From: Parachlorella kessleri
Taxonomy: Eukaryota > Chlorophyta > Trebouxiophyceae > Chlorellales > Chlorellaceae
NCBI GenBank assembly: GCA_001598975.1
Contig: BBXU01003145.1
Location: 1-47,524 of the forward strand
Direction of reading: 5' to 3'
DNA length: 47,524 bases
Below the pieces are notes generated by a model. That model saw only the letters and a list, made by a program, of their open reading frames with translations, was not told where the DNA came from and made no database searches. This document shows positions 11,168-22,588 of this stretch, piece after piece. The stretch's first letter is position 1, and each line of letters begins with the position of its first letter. A program made the translations under genes and the position numbers.

Positions 11168-13091
11168 ATGATAGGCCCCGGCACTTCTGCAGGCCGGCAG
11201 CTGCTGCAGGCCCAATGGTTCACTTCTTGCAAGAAGCCTCGTTTATCGGCTCGTCTAAAGGTGGCTGCAACCAACTGGGTAAGGAAGCCGTCAGGTGCAG
11301 CACTGTTGCGGACAGCGTCTAGGCCAGACCACAGCACCAAATAGAACATGTTATTCCGGGGTCTACTCAGACGTCCAGCACCCAAGATGCAACCCCTGGC
11401 TCAACACTCAACAGCACTTCGGCTGACACCTTGCCTGTGAACCGAAGGTTTCTCGGCTGCCTGGAGTGCGGTACGCTATCACCTGGGTGCCTACTCGCGT
11501 TGCAGGACCCTGAGGGACTTTTTGGCCGAGCCGCACCCGCCTCGGGCATCATTGAGCGTCGCCTGATGCAGCAGCGCATATCCACGGACAAGGAGTTTGC
11601 GGCCAGCTTCGAGAAGATGCAGGCCAAGCTGAAGGAGGAGCTGGACGCTAAGAGGGAGGTAAGCAGGTCTGCTGTGCTCTCGGCAGTTAAGATTGCTCCC
11701 TGGTATATTGGGATGTCTCCAGGGTAAAGCGCACTTGGCATCGCTGCAGCCCGGACTTGCACTTAACGATGCGTCCCTATGGCTTCCTTCCCAAGCACTA
11801 GGATCAGGCATGGCTGCCATGCAACTTGGCAGCCGGCCCAGGTTAGCATGATGCCACCATACAGAGAGGTCCTCTGGTAGATTAGACGGGAGTTATCTCT
11901 TGCACCTGGCATGTGCATGTCACTGAAGAAATATTGGTACTACTTGCAATATACTCTTCTTGCACCATGGTGCTGTCCTCGCTCGGAGCTGCCATACATG
12001 AACTCAGCGCAAGTATCCGACCTGTGCAGGCGCGAGAAGTACCTGCTGATGACCATGACCTTGTGAACCACCTTCTAGACACAGAGGCCATGGAGATGGA
12101 CTATGAGGTGGCACGCTGTAGGCCGCGGCTTACAGCCGAGTTCTTTGCCCTGCTGGACCGGAAAATAGGTTGGTATTTCGTGCCTCCAGGCAGCACCGGT
12201 GACCTGACTTGCCAGATACTCAAGTCCCCCGTCTGTTCGGGTGCAAGTTCCAGGCAGCTGCCAGCCAGCCACGTTCGGTGAGGGCCTGGTAGGCTGCGGG
12301 TTTGCAATGCAGTTGCGTCTGTTTAAGTTACCCTAGCACACCAGTGAGGTGGTCCTGATTGCCGGGTGCAGGCATAGAACGGTTTTCCACCGCCCCTGAC
12401 GAAGAGAAGCTGGCAGAGTTGGAAGCCCTCAGAGACTTTCTAAAGGTGCGCTGCCCACGCTCTTTGCTCAGTCGCCCGCCACCCCCATGCCCCCCGCTCA
12501 GTATCGCGCAACCAGCAAGCATGGCACTCAGGCCAGCGTACAAGTGTTCCCGCCTGGCTGGCACACTACAACTCCAGCGTTGTGCCATGCAGGAGGCGGT
12601 TGCTGCAGTGGACAAGACTGTGAGTAGCGTCACTGCACCACAGGAGCGGATGGTGAAGCTGCTGCAAGCAAAAGACAAGAAGGCTACGCTTTTGGAGATG
12701 GCGGGTGAGACTGTGGGTGCTGTGATCAGGTTATTTTCATGGCAGCCGGCGTGGCTGGTCGCACACTGCTAGCTGTTCTACCATGCCTCAGAAGTTCGGC
12801 ACCATCCCGGTGTTAACCTTGTGCCTGTACGGTGTTGCTCAGAGCATGGGGCTTGCTGCACACTTCACCATGGGCATGCAAGGAAGGCTTCGATGTGGAC
12901 AGCACTGTTTAGCTTGTCGTGACCCACGTGAATCTGGAACCCGCACTTGCTGTGCAGGTGCTGGCGAGATAGATCAGGGGCTGTTTGACTTGCTACAGCA
13001 AAACATAGACAGCGCCCGGCAAGCAGGTCAGTCTGCCGCAGCCGACTTTATGGAGAAGGTGCTGGTCGCAGCCAAGCGATACTCGGTTTGA
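11168..13091 (+). CDS. helical protein of unknown function, possibly plastid-targeted
   Basis: Six phase-compatible exons: 11168-11278, 11506-11658, 12030-12168, 12372-12445, 12593-12704, 12958-13091, giving 240 residues. The first exon starts at ATG in a CACCACCATG context. It encodes a basic, Ser/Ala-containing N-terminus without acidic residues that ends in RLKVAATNW, resembling an algal chloroplast transit peptide with a V-x-A type site. The mature part begins NWDPEGLFG and is almost all alpha-helical and charged (FEKMQAKLKEELDAKRE, HLLDTEAMEMDYEVARC, KLAELEALRDFLK), ending in IDQGLFDLLQQNIDSARQAG and AAKRYSV. There are no membrane segments or catalytic motifs. It resembles conserved green-lineage plastid proteins of unknown role, but no family name can be given. 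Confidence 0.8.
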
Positions 13092-13615
13092 GTGCCTCGG
13101 CAGCAAGTGCTGTGGGGGGGGGGGAGTTGGCTGCTGTGACCCGGGACATGAGTGAGCTGTGGTTGTTATAAGCTTGACATCTTGTCATCAGGTCGTTATC
13201 GATCCATCACGCTATCTCTAGGTTGCCATTCTCTAGTCCTAGTCTAAGAGTCTAACGTCCAAGTGCGATTGCGAGCATGGTTAGGTGCCCGCCTTTACCA
13301 TTTTATGGGAGTTGTAGGAGGTCTGCAGATGCATGAGCGTTGCCTGCATCTGTAGAAGCCTACAATACGCAAGCTAGGCTAGCTTGTTGGTTTTTTTGCT
13401 AGTACGTGTCATGGATATGCTTACAGCCCAGGCAATCCAGTGACCGAGAGTCATGACGAGCACTGAATCCAAGCACACCACGAGACACATGGAGGGTTCG
13501 TTGTGAAGGAATACGAGAAGCGAAATAACAATAGAGTAAAGGAGGACTGGCGGTATTAAATGCAGAAAGTAAGGGTGCAGGAGGGCATCAGACAACAAAG
13601 CAGAGAAAGTGGTAC

Positions 13616-13620
13616 TGTAA
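13616..13620 (+). terminator. polyadenylation signal TGTAA (plus)
   Basis: This is the first TGTAA noticed downstream of the stop at 13091, about 525 bases away. That is a long but possible 3' untranslated region for the plus-strand gene. Confidence 0.35.
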
Positions 13621-13720
13621 ATTGCAGAGGCCACGGCAGCTCGGGTGTGATTGGTGTAAGCAGTTCTCACAACATTGACTACGCTCAGCTCTCAAAGTGA
13701 GGCATCCAGCACTTTGTATG

Positions 13721-13725
13721 TTACA
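13721..13725 (-). terminator. polyadenylation signal TGTAA (minus)
   Basis: The minus strand reads TGTAA 265 bases beyond the stop at 13990 of the IQ/hydrolase gene. Confidence 0.45.
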
Positions 13726-13787
13726 CCCAGCCAGTCAGCTTCACCTGCTCCAGTGGCCTTGGCTTGTTCCGGGGAGAGAACTACTGG

Positions 13788-13880
13788 CTCAGATCCCAGG
13801 CAAGACACAAAGCATAATTGCATAGCCCCTGTCAGCCCAGTATACCTGTCCCTCCTCCCTGATCGCATTACCAGCCACCC
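13788..13880 (+). repeat. dispersed repeat, copy 1
   Basis: This shares an ordered string of blocks with 33571-33665: ATCCcAGGCAAGAC, AGCAtAAtTGCAT, CCCTGTCAG, a pyrimidine-rich middle and TCGCATTaCCaGCCACC. It lies in 3' flanking DNA, like the other copy. Confidence 0.5.
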
Positions 13881-13989
13881 TCAATAAAGACACTCAGCCA
13901 TGCACGGTCGTGGGAACCATGGGGGCCATGCAGGGTCTGGCTGGTGGGGGGGAGATTGAGCTCTTGTTCTTGCTACTCCCCATTGCGGT

Positions 13990-16900
13990 TCAAGGCCGTG
14001 CCACTATGACAATGGAAAGCAACACTAGCACGGCCAGAGAACCGGCAGCCACCCAGCTTGCAGCTTGAGCAGTAGATGCCAAGGCCTCAGTCGCCTGCAC
14101 ACAGGTAATGCCCAACCACTAGCTGGAGATGCTGCACATTCACTGCATGCTGCCGCCCAGGGTAAACATCTGCTCCCGTCCCCATCAAAAGCAATATTAC
14201 GCATTCGACATGCCTGCTCGTTCTCTGAACCAGGGACAAAAGGCCTGATGCCCACCTTCGTAACTGCCTCCGTCTGGAAAGCCATGGCGCGGCACAGCTT
14301 CTGCAGGTCGACGGCAAGGCTTGGACTGCGCTCTATGGTCGACTCCTCCTCCTCAGTCCCTAAGTCACTGCCACTACCCTCATCAGTGACACCCTCGCTG
14401 CCGCCTGCAAAGGAACCCCAGCCAGCATCGCAGCTGCGAGGCGGCCGGGGTTCCTCCTGCTCACTGAAGTGCACGCTGCGTGGAGGCCGTCTCATGCTGT
14501 CTGTGCTGCGGGCGCTGGGCGGACGGCTGCCACGCTGCGGTGACCGCGGCTTCCCAGGAGAGGAGGGCTGGGCCCTGCACAGACCAGCCTGAAGGGTCCA
14601 TCACAACTCGTCAGCTACACAGCAGTGGCTGGACCTTCTTGGGACCCAATGAGCCAGATCTTTCAAGTGGCTCCAGATGCACCAGCTCAATTCTCACGGG
14701 TACTCCTGGCAAGGGATCCAACATTCCCGGTCGTCCCGTGAAACAGCACAGTCTACTTCGTCTTCCCACCACACAGTCGTGAACCTCTCACCCTTGGCTG
14801 ATCATCCAGTCTTGGAGAGTCTCTAGCCCGGCCTCAAACTCTTCCTGCTGCTGCTCCGCAGAGGCCACTCCCAGCGCGGCCGCAGAAGCCGCTGCTGCCG
14901 CTGCAAGGCTGCGGCCAGAGTAGCTGCGGGCGTAGTAGTGCCCAGGCCCCCTCCCAGCCGAGTTAAGGGGGCGGGGTTGTTGCCAGGAAGCACCTGACCT
15001 GCCTGACCGCGGAGGGGATGAAGATGGGCTAAGCTGCTGTTCGGTGGCCAGGCTGGCAGCCAACAACTCTGCAAGCAGGAACGTGAGGGCGAGAGTGTGT
15101 GAACAGGTATACCGCACTCCGGCAGAGCCATGGCAAGCAACAAAAATTGCGATCATATGACAAGTTGTGCCTCCACGATCCGCCATGCAAAGTATGCGCG
15201 TCGTCATGCAACATGCAATTCAGGCCTTCGGACCCTGCCATATAAGCCCGCTACAGGTAGCCTACCCCAACAATCAAAGACGAGAGCTCACTTTGGACAG
15301 GGCTGAAATGAAGCTCCGCTGCCGCTCCAGCTGCCGCATCAAGCGGCGGGCCATGTCGGCCATTTGCCAACACATCAGGGTGTGGCCTGGTGTGCACGTG
15401 GCTGGGACTGGCGCTGAGGCCCAGGCTCGCAGTAGGCAGACCATCTCCTGCCGTGTCAGCGGCAACCATGGCGGCTGGCTGCCTGCCGCCCTCTACTGTG
15501 GGATGACTTGCGGCATCTGCACCGCTGATGACAGCCACAGCCATCTCGTTGCTGCTTGCTTCTTGTTCTGCCATGCCGTTTGGGAGTGCTGGTGCGCAAC
15601 CTAGGCCGCCAGTGCTGCTCCCCCGCAGTGCTGCGCTCAGTGCAGAAACCACCAGGCTGCCACCTGGCTGGGTAGGAGGGCTGGAGGCTCGCTCCCCACC
15701 ACAGTTGCCCACTACGACTTGCTGCTGTGGGATGCCTAACCGCACGCCGGAACCTCCCTCCGTGCCCGTTAACAGCTGCGAGCTGCCTCTCTGGGACCCT
15801 GGTGATGTGGGAGTTGCTGCTGGCGCAGACCCGTCCTGGGCCTCCAGGCCAGCAGCACACCTTCCCTCACCAGCAAGCCCAGCAGATTGGGCCACCGTCG
15901 CTGCGCTATAATGCTGCCCTGAGAACTGCTGCTGCTCCTGCCCCGGACCCTCGCGCATGGCAGCCACGCCAGCCGTGAGCATGACCACTCCTGCTGGTGT
16001 TGATGCGGCTGTTGGTGTGTCAGCCAGGCCGCTGCTGCTGCTGCTGGGGGTGGTTGCCGTGCTGGGGCCAGGGGGCGCCGAGGCTGCTGACAAAGAGCCT
16101 CGAGCGGATCCTAGGGGGCTGGACCCGGCTGGCAGGCTGCTCTGTGGAACCAGGCTGTCAGGCTGAGTTGCGTTGCGTAGGGCAAAGTGGGCCAGCAGGC
16201 GAGCTGCAGCATGGCAAGGCAGCGAGCCTGGCAGTTAGAGGCTCTACGAAATGTCAAGTTCCTACACCGCTCTGTGTAAGTCAGCAAGTGGGTGGGTGCT
16301 TGCTTGGCTCAGCAATGCGCATTGCACATCCAGACTGCCCTGCTGAACTCGCACTTCCTTGGCAGCATGCACGTCAGAAGGCCACATTTGGTGCACGGTG
16401 TGGCCTGCACATACACAGTCTCTGGAAAATAATCAGACCAACCCCCATGCGAAAGAGCTCCCATGGGCGCGCCAAACCTGTTGCTGCCCTGGCCTTGCTC
16501 TTGTCTAGCCCCGCTGCAAAGGTAGGGGTGGCACCCTCAGGCGAGCTGGCAATGGGGGAGTGGCCGCCAAGTGGAGAGGCGGCCCCGGGCCGCAGGCCTG
16601 CCTGCAGATGAATCCATGCCACACGTAGATAATACAATGGAGGCAAGATGCTGTCCAGTTGGTGGAAATCCAAACTCCCACCCTTTCTGGACTTTACAGG
16701 AAGACCCGGGGATTGGGCAAGGGTGCAGCAAGCACGTGTTGCAGGGCTTGCAAGGCGCACGCAGCAGGAACGAGCAGCAGCCGTACCGGCAGGCCTGATG
16801 CGCCTCCGCTTGTCTGCGGCGAGTGGGGAGGCGTGAGGTGCAGTTCAGACCAGTTGGGAGCTCCCGGATGGGCCGTCCCATCGCTGCATGACGCTCCAAC

Positions 16901-19900
16901 TCCACGGTTGATGAGCGGTTGGAACTCATCCCACATCTGTCAGTTACGCCGATGATTCTTAGGTGTGACGGATGGCCAGATGGTCAGTCCACTGTCCGGC
17001 AAGCACACTGTTCAAAGAAAGCCGACAATCACCCAACCTCATGTAGTAATCGCACCCAACAGTGTGCAGCCCCCTCCCGCGCCTCCCCAGCACCTGTTCT
17101 CCACCTCATATAGTCGAGCAGAGAGCGCGTCCAGCAAAGCCTCCAGGCGGCTGCTCTGTTTGGCTGCAAGGGGCGGCGAGACCGGGCCCGGGGACGGCCG
17201 GATGCGCACATACAGCACCTGTACAGCGCAAGGCGGGTGTGGTTGCCCGCTAGGCCCCTCGTGAGTAACAAAGGGTAGGGGGACAGCTCATGGCAGCACC
17301 AGGGAAGCAGGACCAGGCCCCCTCCACAGGCAGGACGGAGACAAATCGGGGAGAAAAGCAAGCAAGGCGGCATGCATGCTCACTAGAGATTTAGGCCAGC
17401 TTGGTCATCCTCTGCCGCAAGCATGCCAAGCAAGAACCCTGCTACATATGACTGTGCTTGGCAAGAGCGGTCAGGCGGAAGCCACGAACATGGCAGAACC
17501 TTGGGACTAAGCCTTCTTGGCAATCGTCAGCCTGGAGGCCGCACCATACCCAGTGCAGCGCGAGGCGTGCCAAGAAACATTCACTTGGCTTTGCAATTAA
17601 TCCAGACCTTATCAGCCCAGCATGGAGGCGCTGCATGCTCGACCCAATACAATGAGTACTGCCTAGATGGAGTGCACGCCTTGAAATCAGGGCCCCTCCC
17701 CGTGTGGCGCTCGAATTCACAGCCTCGTCTACTCGCAACATCAACCTTCTCATCCGCGCTGCGCCTGACACGTGTGATCTCGTCTTGCAAGTCCGGCAGG
17801 TTCCCCCAGAGCACCGCCAGGCTGCGGCAGGTGGTCAGAGGCCGCACCAAGAAATCCGACAAAATCTCCCTGCAGTTACCGGTGACCTTGGCTAACATAT
17901 CTGGGAGCTAGATCTATCGGCACGTTGCCAAGCCTTGGTACACTCCAGGGCTCAACTCCAGCACAAGTCAGGGACAGCTTATCAAGAAAAAGCAGCTAAC
18001 AAAAATCCCGGCCGTGTACCATAAGGGAAGGAGCCCCAGGGTCGCTGCATGAAAGGGGCAGCTTGAACACGTCACACAGGGTCACCCCACCTCCCTGCCC
18101 AGCCCTCGCACCGTATGACGTCATCATGCGAGAGCAGCAGCGAGTGGTGCCCGCCCTCGAAATGGCAGGCCAGCCCCCACTGGATGCCCCTCTCCATCAT
18201 GGGCTGGAAAGCGTGGCCGGCAATGGGCGGGTAGCCACCATACGCGGCCACGGTAGCGGCCACTGCGAGCAGAGGGGCGACAGAAGGACCAGGGGTGACG
18301 GCATCCAATGGGGAGCAGCTGGTGTGTTGGCTCTGGGAAACATTTGGATACTGCTGCCCAGGGTAGGGAAGGGAGAAGCAGATGTCAGGCAAAGCATGAC
18401 GGCAATTGGGCGCGTAAGGCACGCTCTTGGATAAAGAGCCTAGCCCACACACCTGAGTTATGAACGCCGAAATACTCGTCCTCAAATCCCATCAAGTTAA
18501 GCGTGGGGATGTCTGCACTCCCAGCAATGCCTGCAGCAGTAGGAGCCAACATTGAGAGATGCATCAGTATGTGCAATACAGCTCCCACCCGTCGCCAGCT
18601 CGCATGGAGGGAAGGGAGCCCCCGCTGCGTGAAAGAGCAAGACGCAAGCTTTGCAATGATGCTGGCACCAACAACTAATGCTACCAAGAAACACTAGCCT
18701 TGGACATCGACAACTGCGGCAGCAAGGACGTTGGCGACTCACCCACATCCTCTGGGCGGTTGTAGTTCCAATAGTTGCACTCGCAGCTGTAACTGGCCAA
18801 CACTCTTCCCCTGCAGCAGCAGAGCCAGGGCCATGAGCGCTCCGAGGGGCAGCAGTATGTTGACGACAACCTCAGCTTCAAAGCTGGCCCACAGCAGCGC
18901 GTAGCTCCTACTTTATACAGCAGCATGCATGGGTTCCCTCGGTGCGGTTGCAGGTGCAACATTGCAACACTGACCTGACCATGCTGGCAAAGTACTCGTC
19001 ATTGAAGGTAGAGAGTGTAACCGCCCCCTCGCTCATCCCAAACAGAAACACGCCCTGCAGTAGGCAGCGCACAGCTAGTCCTTCATTGTGTTGCGCAGTA
19101 TGCGGGGCCGCAGCCATGACGGCCTACTAATTTTGACCAATGTTGCCATGAGGCAAGGGCCATCTGCACAACCCCTCCTGCACCTAGCAAGTATGGGAAA
19201 AAGCGAACTCCTGCAGCTGCAAAACTCAAAGGAGAGGAGCAGCGCTGCTCCCCGAGTCGCAGCTATACAAAGCACGAACACTTCGGGCTCCTGCCATTGA
19301 TATGCCCCGGTTAGCCCCTCGACGCACTAGACGCCGCAGTCAGCCGATTAACTTGAAGAGGGGGTGGGATGCAGCACAGCATGATTACCGCCTCTCCATG
19401 TGACACGAAAGCTACACCCCTGCGCCCCCCTCAAAGAGTGAGCACTGCCGGTGCGTCTTACACTGCAACAGCCGCCATGCCACCGCTCCTGCGCACTCCA
19501 CATCCGCCTGTTGCCGCCCTTCCACACCAACCCATACCCCGCCAAAGCACCGGCCTTGCCCCTGCACGGACTACCTGGCGCTTGATGAAAGCGGGCAGCC
19601 TGCGCAACGTAAAGGCCAGCTCCGCCTGACGCACGGTGATGATGTTGTTGAACACCTGGTCAAAGTGGTCGGGGCTGGCCAGCACACCCTCACTGGTGCT
19701 GACGTATACCAGTTCGCCCTGGAAGGGAATGGGGGAGCGCGGGGCAGGATGCAGCACATAGCAGACAGACAAAAGATGGCAAGGGCGAGAGCAACAAGGG
19801 CGGTGAAGGAGGCACGTATCGTTGGCTGCAATAACCGCCTGCCGCGGTAGCTGCTCACATGCACAGCTTGCCCTACTGTCAAGGCGTGCAGGTCTGTCAG

Positions 19901-21793
19901 CAAAGCCCTGCCTCACAGCCGCTCTGGCCTTACGGTGAACTGAGCGTCAACCTCCTACTCGCGCCCCTCACCTCAGCCCCATCGTCCTCATACAGCAAGT
20001 TGCGCTCCCAGTAGTCTGTGGCTTGGTCAGGCCGCAAGATGAGTCGTGGACGACGGTGCCGCAGAGGCGAGGTTCCCGCCAGGGCATCAGGTGCGATGAC
20101 AAGGTACCCAAGCCCTGCCAGCATGCGCACATAGCGCAGGCTGTCCCCCGCAAGGCCAGTGCTGCCGCACAGGTACACCACGGTGCCCTGCACAGCACAG
20201 CACAGTGCTGCGCAGCACAGCGTGGTGAGAACATGCCATTGGCCAGGCCTGAGCAGGCCGTCTGGGTCGCTCACCCTTCTTGTGTAAGGCCACATGCAAC
20301 TCTATTTCAGGCCGTTTCCTAATTGCAAGTGGCCATCCACTTGCCTTGGTAATGCACGCGGAAAAGGCCTTGAGGACGTCCAGGCTGTTGGCTTGGCGGG
20401 CCCGCCTGCCTCGCCACATCTTCTGGATGACTATGGCGGCATGTGCCATCTGCTGCAGCTTCCAGCCCGGAAGCTGCGCCAGCTGCATCTGCACTGGTGC
20501 GCCGGATATTGCAGCCCAAGTCTTGTGAGGGCGTGATGGGTGCCATTTGATGCGCCCTTGCAGCACTGAGGCACGTATCGGGCATGTTGTACTTCTGCTC
20601 TTCAACCAAGCCGTGCCGTGTGCTATTCATTGCAGTGCAAGAGGCCTAAGGTTGATCATGACGAAGTTGTCTACTTTGACTATTTAGCGGGTGCGGCCCA
20701 TAGCCACTCCACGTACCGGAATTTCGGCATCTGACGGTCGCCTGCACTCCACTTCATCCAGAGCTGCCTGCAAGCCGTTGCAGGTGTACATACTTAGAAA
20801 GAGAGCCAGCAGAGGAAAGCCACCATGCCGACAATCAAGGCCGCCTGGTTCTCTCCTCTTGAGTGGACATAGGGTATCCAAGCCCATGAAGATTGTTCAC
20901 CAAAGCAGTCGGACAGGGCAGGCAGGCTAACAAAACCTCAAGACGAACGGCACCCAGCATCCATAATGCTGACACGCTTGAGATCAAGGGATGCTCATGC
21001 CCCTCCACGCACAGCAGACAGCACTTCATCTGCCGGGTGTCAGGCGCTGCACTTGCCATACAGACCTGCAGAAATGAGCGCCGCACTTCTTGGGGCTGCA
21101 CCGCCTGCTGCAGCGATGTGGCTGACAGCATGCGGTTGAGGTGCTTGAGCCGCCCAACCCACTGCAGGCAAAGCCTGGGGGACAGGTCGGAACCCTGCCC
21201 ATGGAAGCTTCATGCGAGGCAAACCCACTAAAGCCCAGCATCACAGCAGAGCAGATCAGAACAGGGTTGTCAGGATTCTACAGCAAGTGCAGCTATGGCA
21301 ACTCCTTGCAAGGCAGCCTTGCACTTGGTATAGTGAGCCCACCCTTCCAGTGGGAAGGGGCCTGGCTAATCCCCACCACGCTGCTTCCCACGCACCAGGT
21401 GCTTTGGCTGCTGCTTGTCATTAATATTTGGGGCTAGACCTGCCGCCTCACAGCAAGTCCGAGGCAGCACTATCACGGTATTCTCCGCCTGCAAGCATCA
21501 CTCACTCCAGTGCTTTCATTGCTTATCAATAGCCTTGACGACTGCCGCATATCCGCTCAGCGCGCTGCAGCCCAAGCAAGCTTGTTGTCACATATCCCCA
21601 CCTTTGCCTGTGGGGCATACAGTTCTCCAGCCTGGACTCAGGGCGTACCAGTGAGGTGCAAGAGGCATATTAGCAGTCACACACACAGCACCGAAAGTCC
21701 AGTCCGAAGGGTGCCTTGCCTTACCAGGCCACTAAGCACTGTCTCCACGTCGGTAGGGGAAATATGGGGCTCTGCAGAGAGCACGCTTGACAT
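13990..21793 (-). CDS. IQ motif-alpha/beta-hydrolase protein with disordered tail and C-terminal membrane anchor
   Basis: Exons: 21793-21725 (MSSVLSAEPH..., likely start), an uncertain one from 21488, then 21161-21066, 20767-20717, 20488-20345, 20187-19972, 19718-19575, 19054-18975, 18810-18743, 18530-18453, 18262-18112, 17869-17746, 17218-17094, 16936-16851, 16597-16478, 16203-15523, 15386-15292, 15066-14792, 14574-14256, 14094-13990. About 1010 residues or more. Exon 20488 holds an IQ motif (IVIQKMWRGRRARQ), a calmodulin-type binding site. The hydrolase core follows: GTVVYLCGSTGLAGDS, nucleophile elbow GMSEG, acid region NLMGFEDEYFG and His in GGHHSLLLSHDDVI. Next come a helical segment, a Ser/Ala/Gly/Gln-rich region, a coil (ARRLMRQLERQRSF) and an acidic EEEES patch. 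The last exon encodes a hydrophobic tail (SLAVLVLLSIVIVARP). A Ser-Asp/Glu-His triad is therefore available. The substrate is unknown, and tail anchoring to a membrane is inferred. Confidence 0.78.
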
Positions 21794-22588
21794 ATTGACC
21801 TGGCTTGCGCGATGGTGGGGAACAGTTGTGGGTGTGGTTACCGTGTTCCAGCAGTACCTGATCGAACATGGCGCAGCCCAGGCTCTCGCTGGTGCTGCAT
21901 GTACGCCATGGCATATAAGTCTTCACCAGAGTGGCTGCGTATAAAGACTGGCTCCCGCATCTTTCTGTGCTTCTGCGCTATACATGTGCACAGCTCCCTC
22001 CAAGGCACACAGCATCATCAGCAAACCTCTACCAAAACAGGTTTGAGATCCGCTGTCCCATCATCTCGCCGTTCCGTTGTGACGGGTCTGGATGGACATC
22101 CTAAAAACATCAATTATGGCATCGTTACTCACATTTTTGCACAACTTGACGTGAATCTTTCAAAATATGGAGCAGCGGTACATATCACCCAGTGTGTATG
22201 AAGTAGGTTGCCCTTGAGCTAGACTGCTTTTCAAAGTGGTTCATCCAACCCCTGGCATTGCTTTCCCAGGGTTATTTTTATGGGTGACAGCCTGAGGTAC
22301 TGCAAACAGGGGGTGAGAAATGGGCTGTACTAACAGGACTGGGGCTGCAGCAACGCTCCCAAGTTTTGCCTGACTTTCTTTCCAGGGCCTTTGAACAGTC
22401 GTTGTAAGAGTTTGCCAGACCCTGACAGCGATTCGCCTAAGATATCTCGGCTGCAGCGAAGTGGCGCCCACCTGGTGCCATACCATGAAGCCCTGTGCTC
22501 TACAAGACCAGCTGCTGCTACTCGTCAAGGTGTACATGGTCGCTTGGGGCTGGATCGATCACATAAATATTGTGACCAGCTTCAGCTC
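21794..22588. other. intergenic, no gene seen
   Basis: This lies between the likely start of the IQ/hydrolase gene and the stop of membrane-protein copy A. It should hold that promoter and the copy A 3' untranslated region. No TGTAA in the right orientation and no coding exon were recognised. Confidence 0.45.

Larger units (their letters stand above)
13092..13989. other. convergent 3' untranslated/intergenic interval
   Basis: The stretch lies between the stops of two convergent genes. It contains a TGTAA on each strand (13616-13620 plus, 13721-13725 minus) that do not overlap, and one copy of a dispersed repeat at about 13788-13880. No gene was found. Confidence 0.6.

Noticed and set aside
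14823..15143. Alternative frame over the exon 15066-14792
   Set aside because: It does not join in phase to the next exon, whereas the chosen frame does and ends in a sensible helical stretch.
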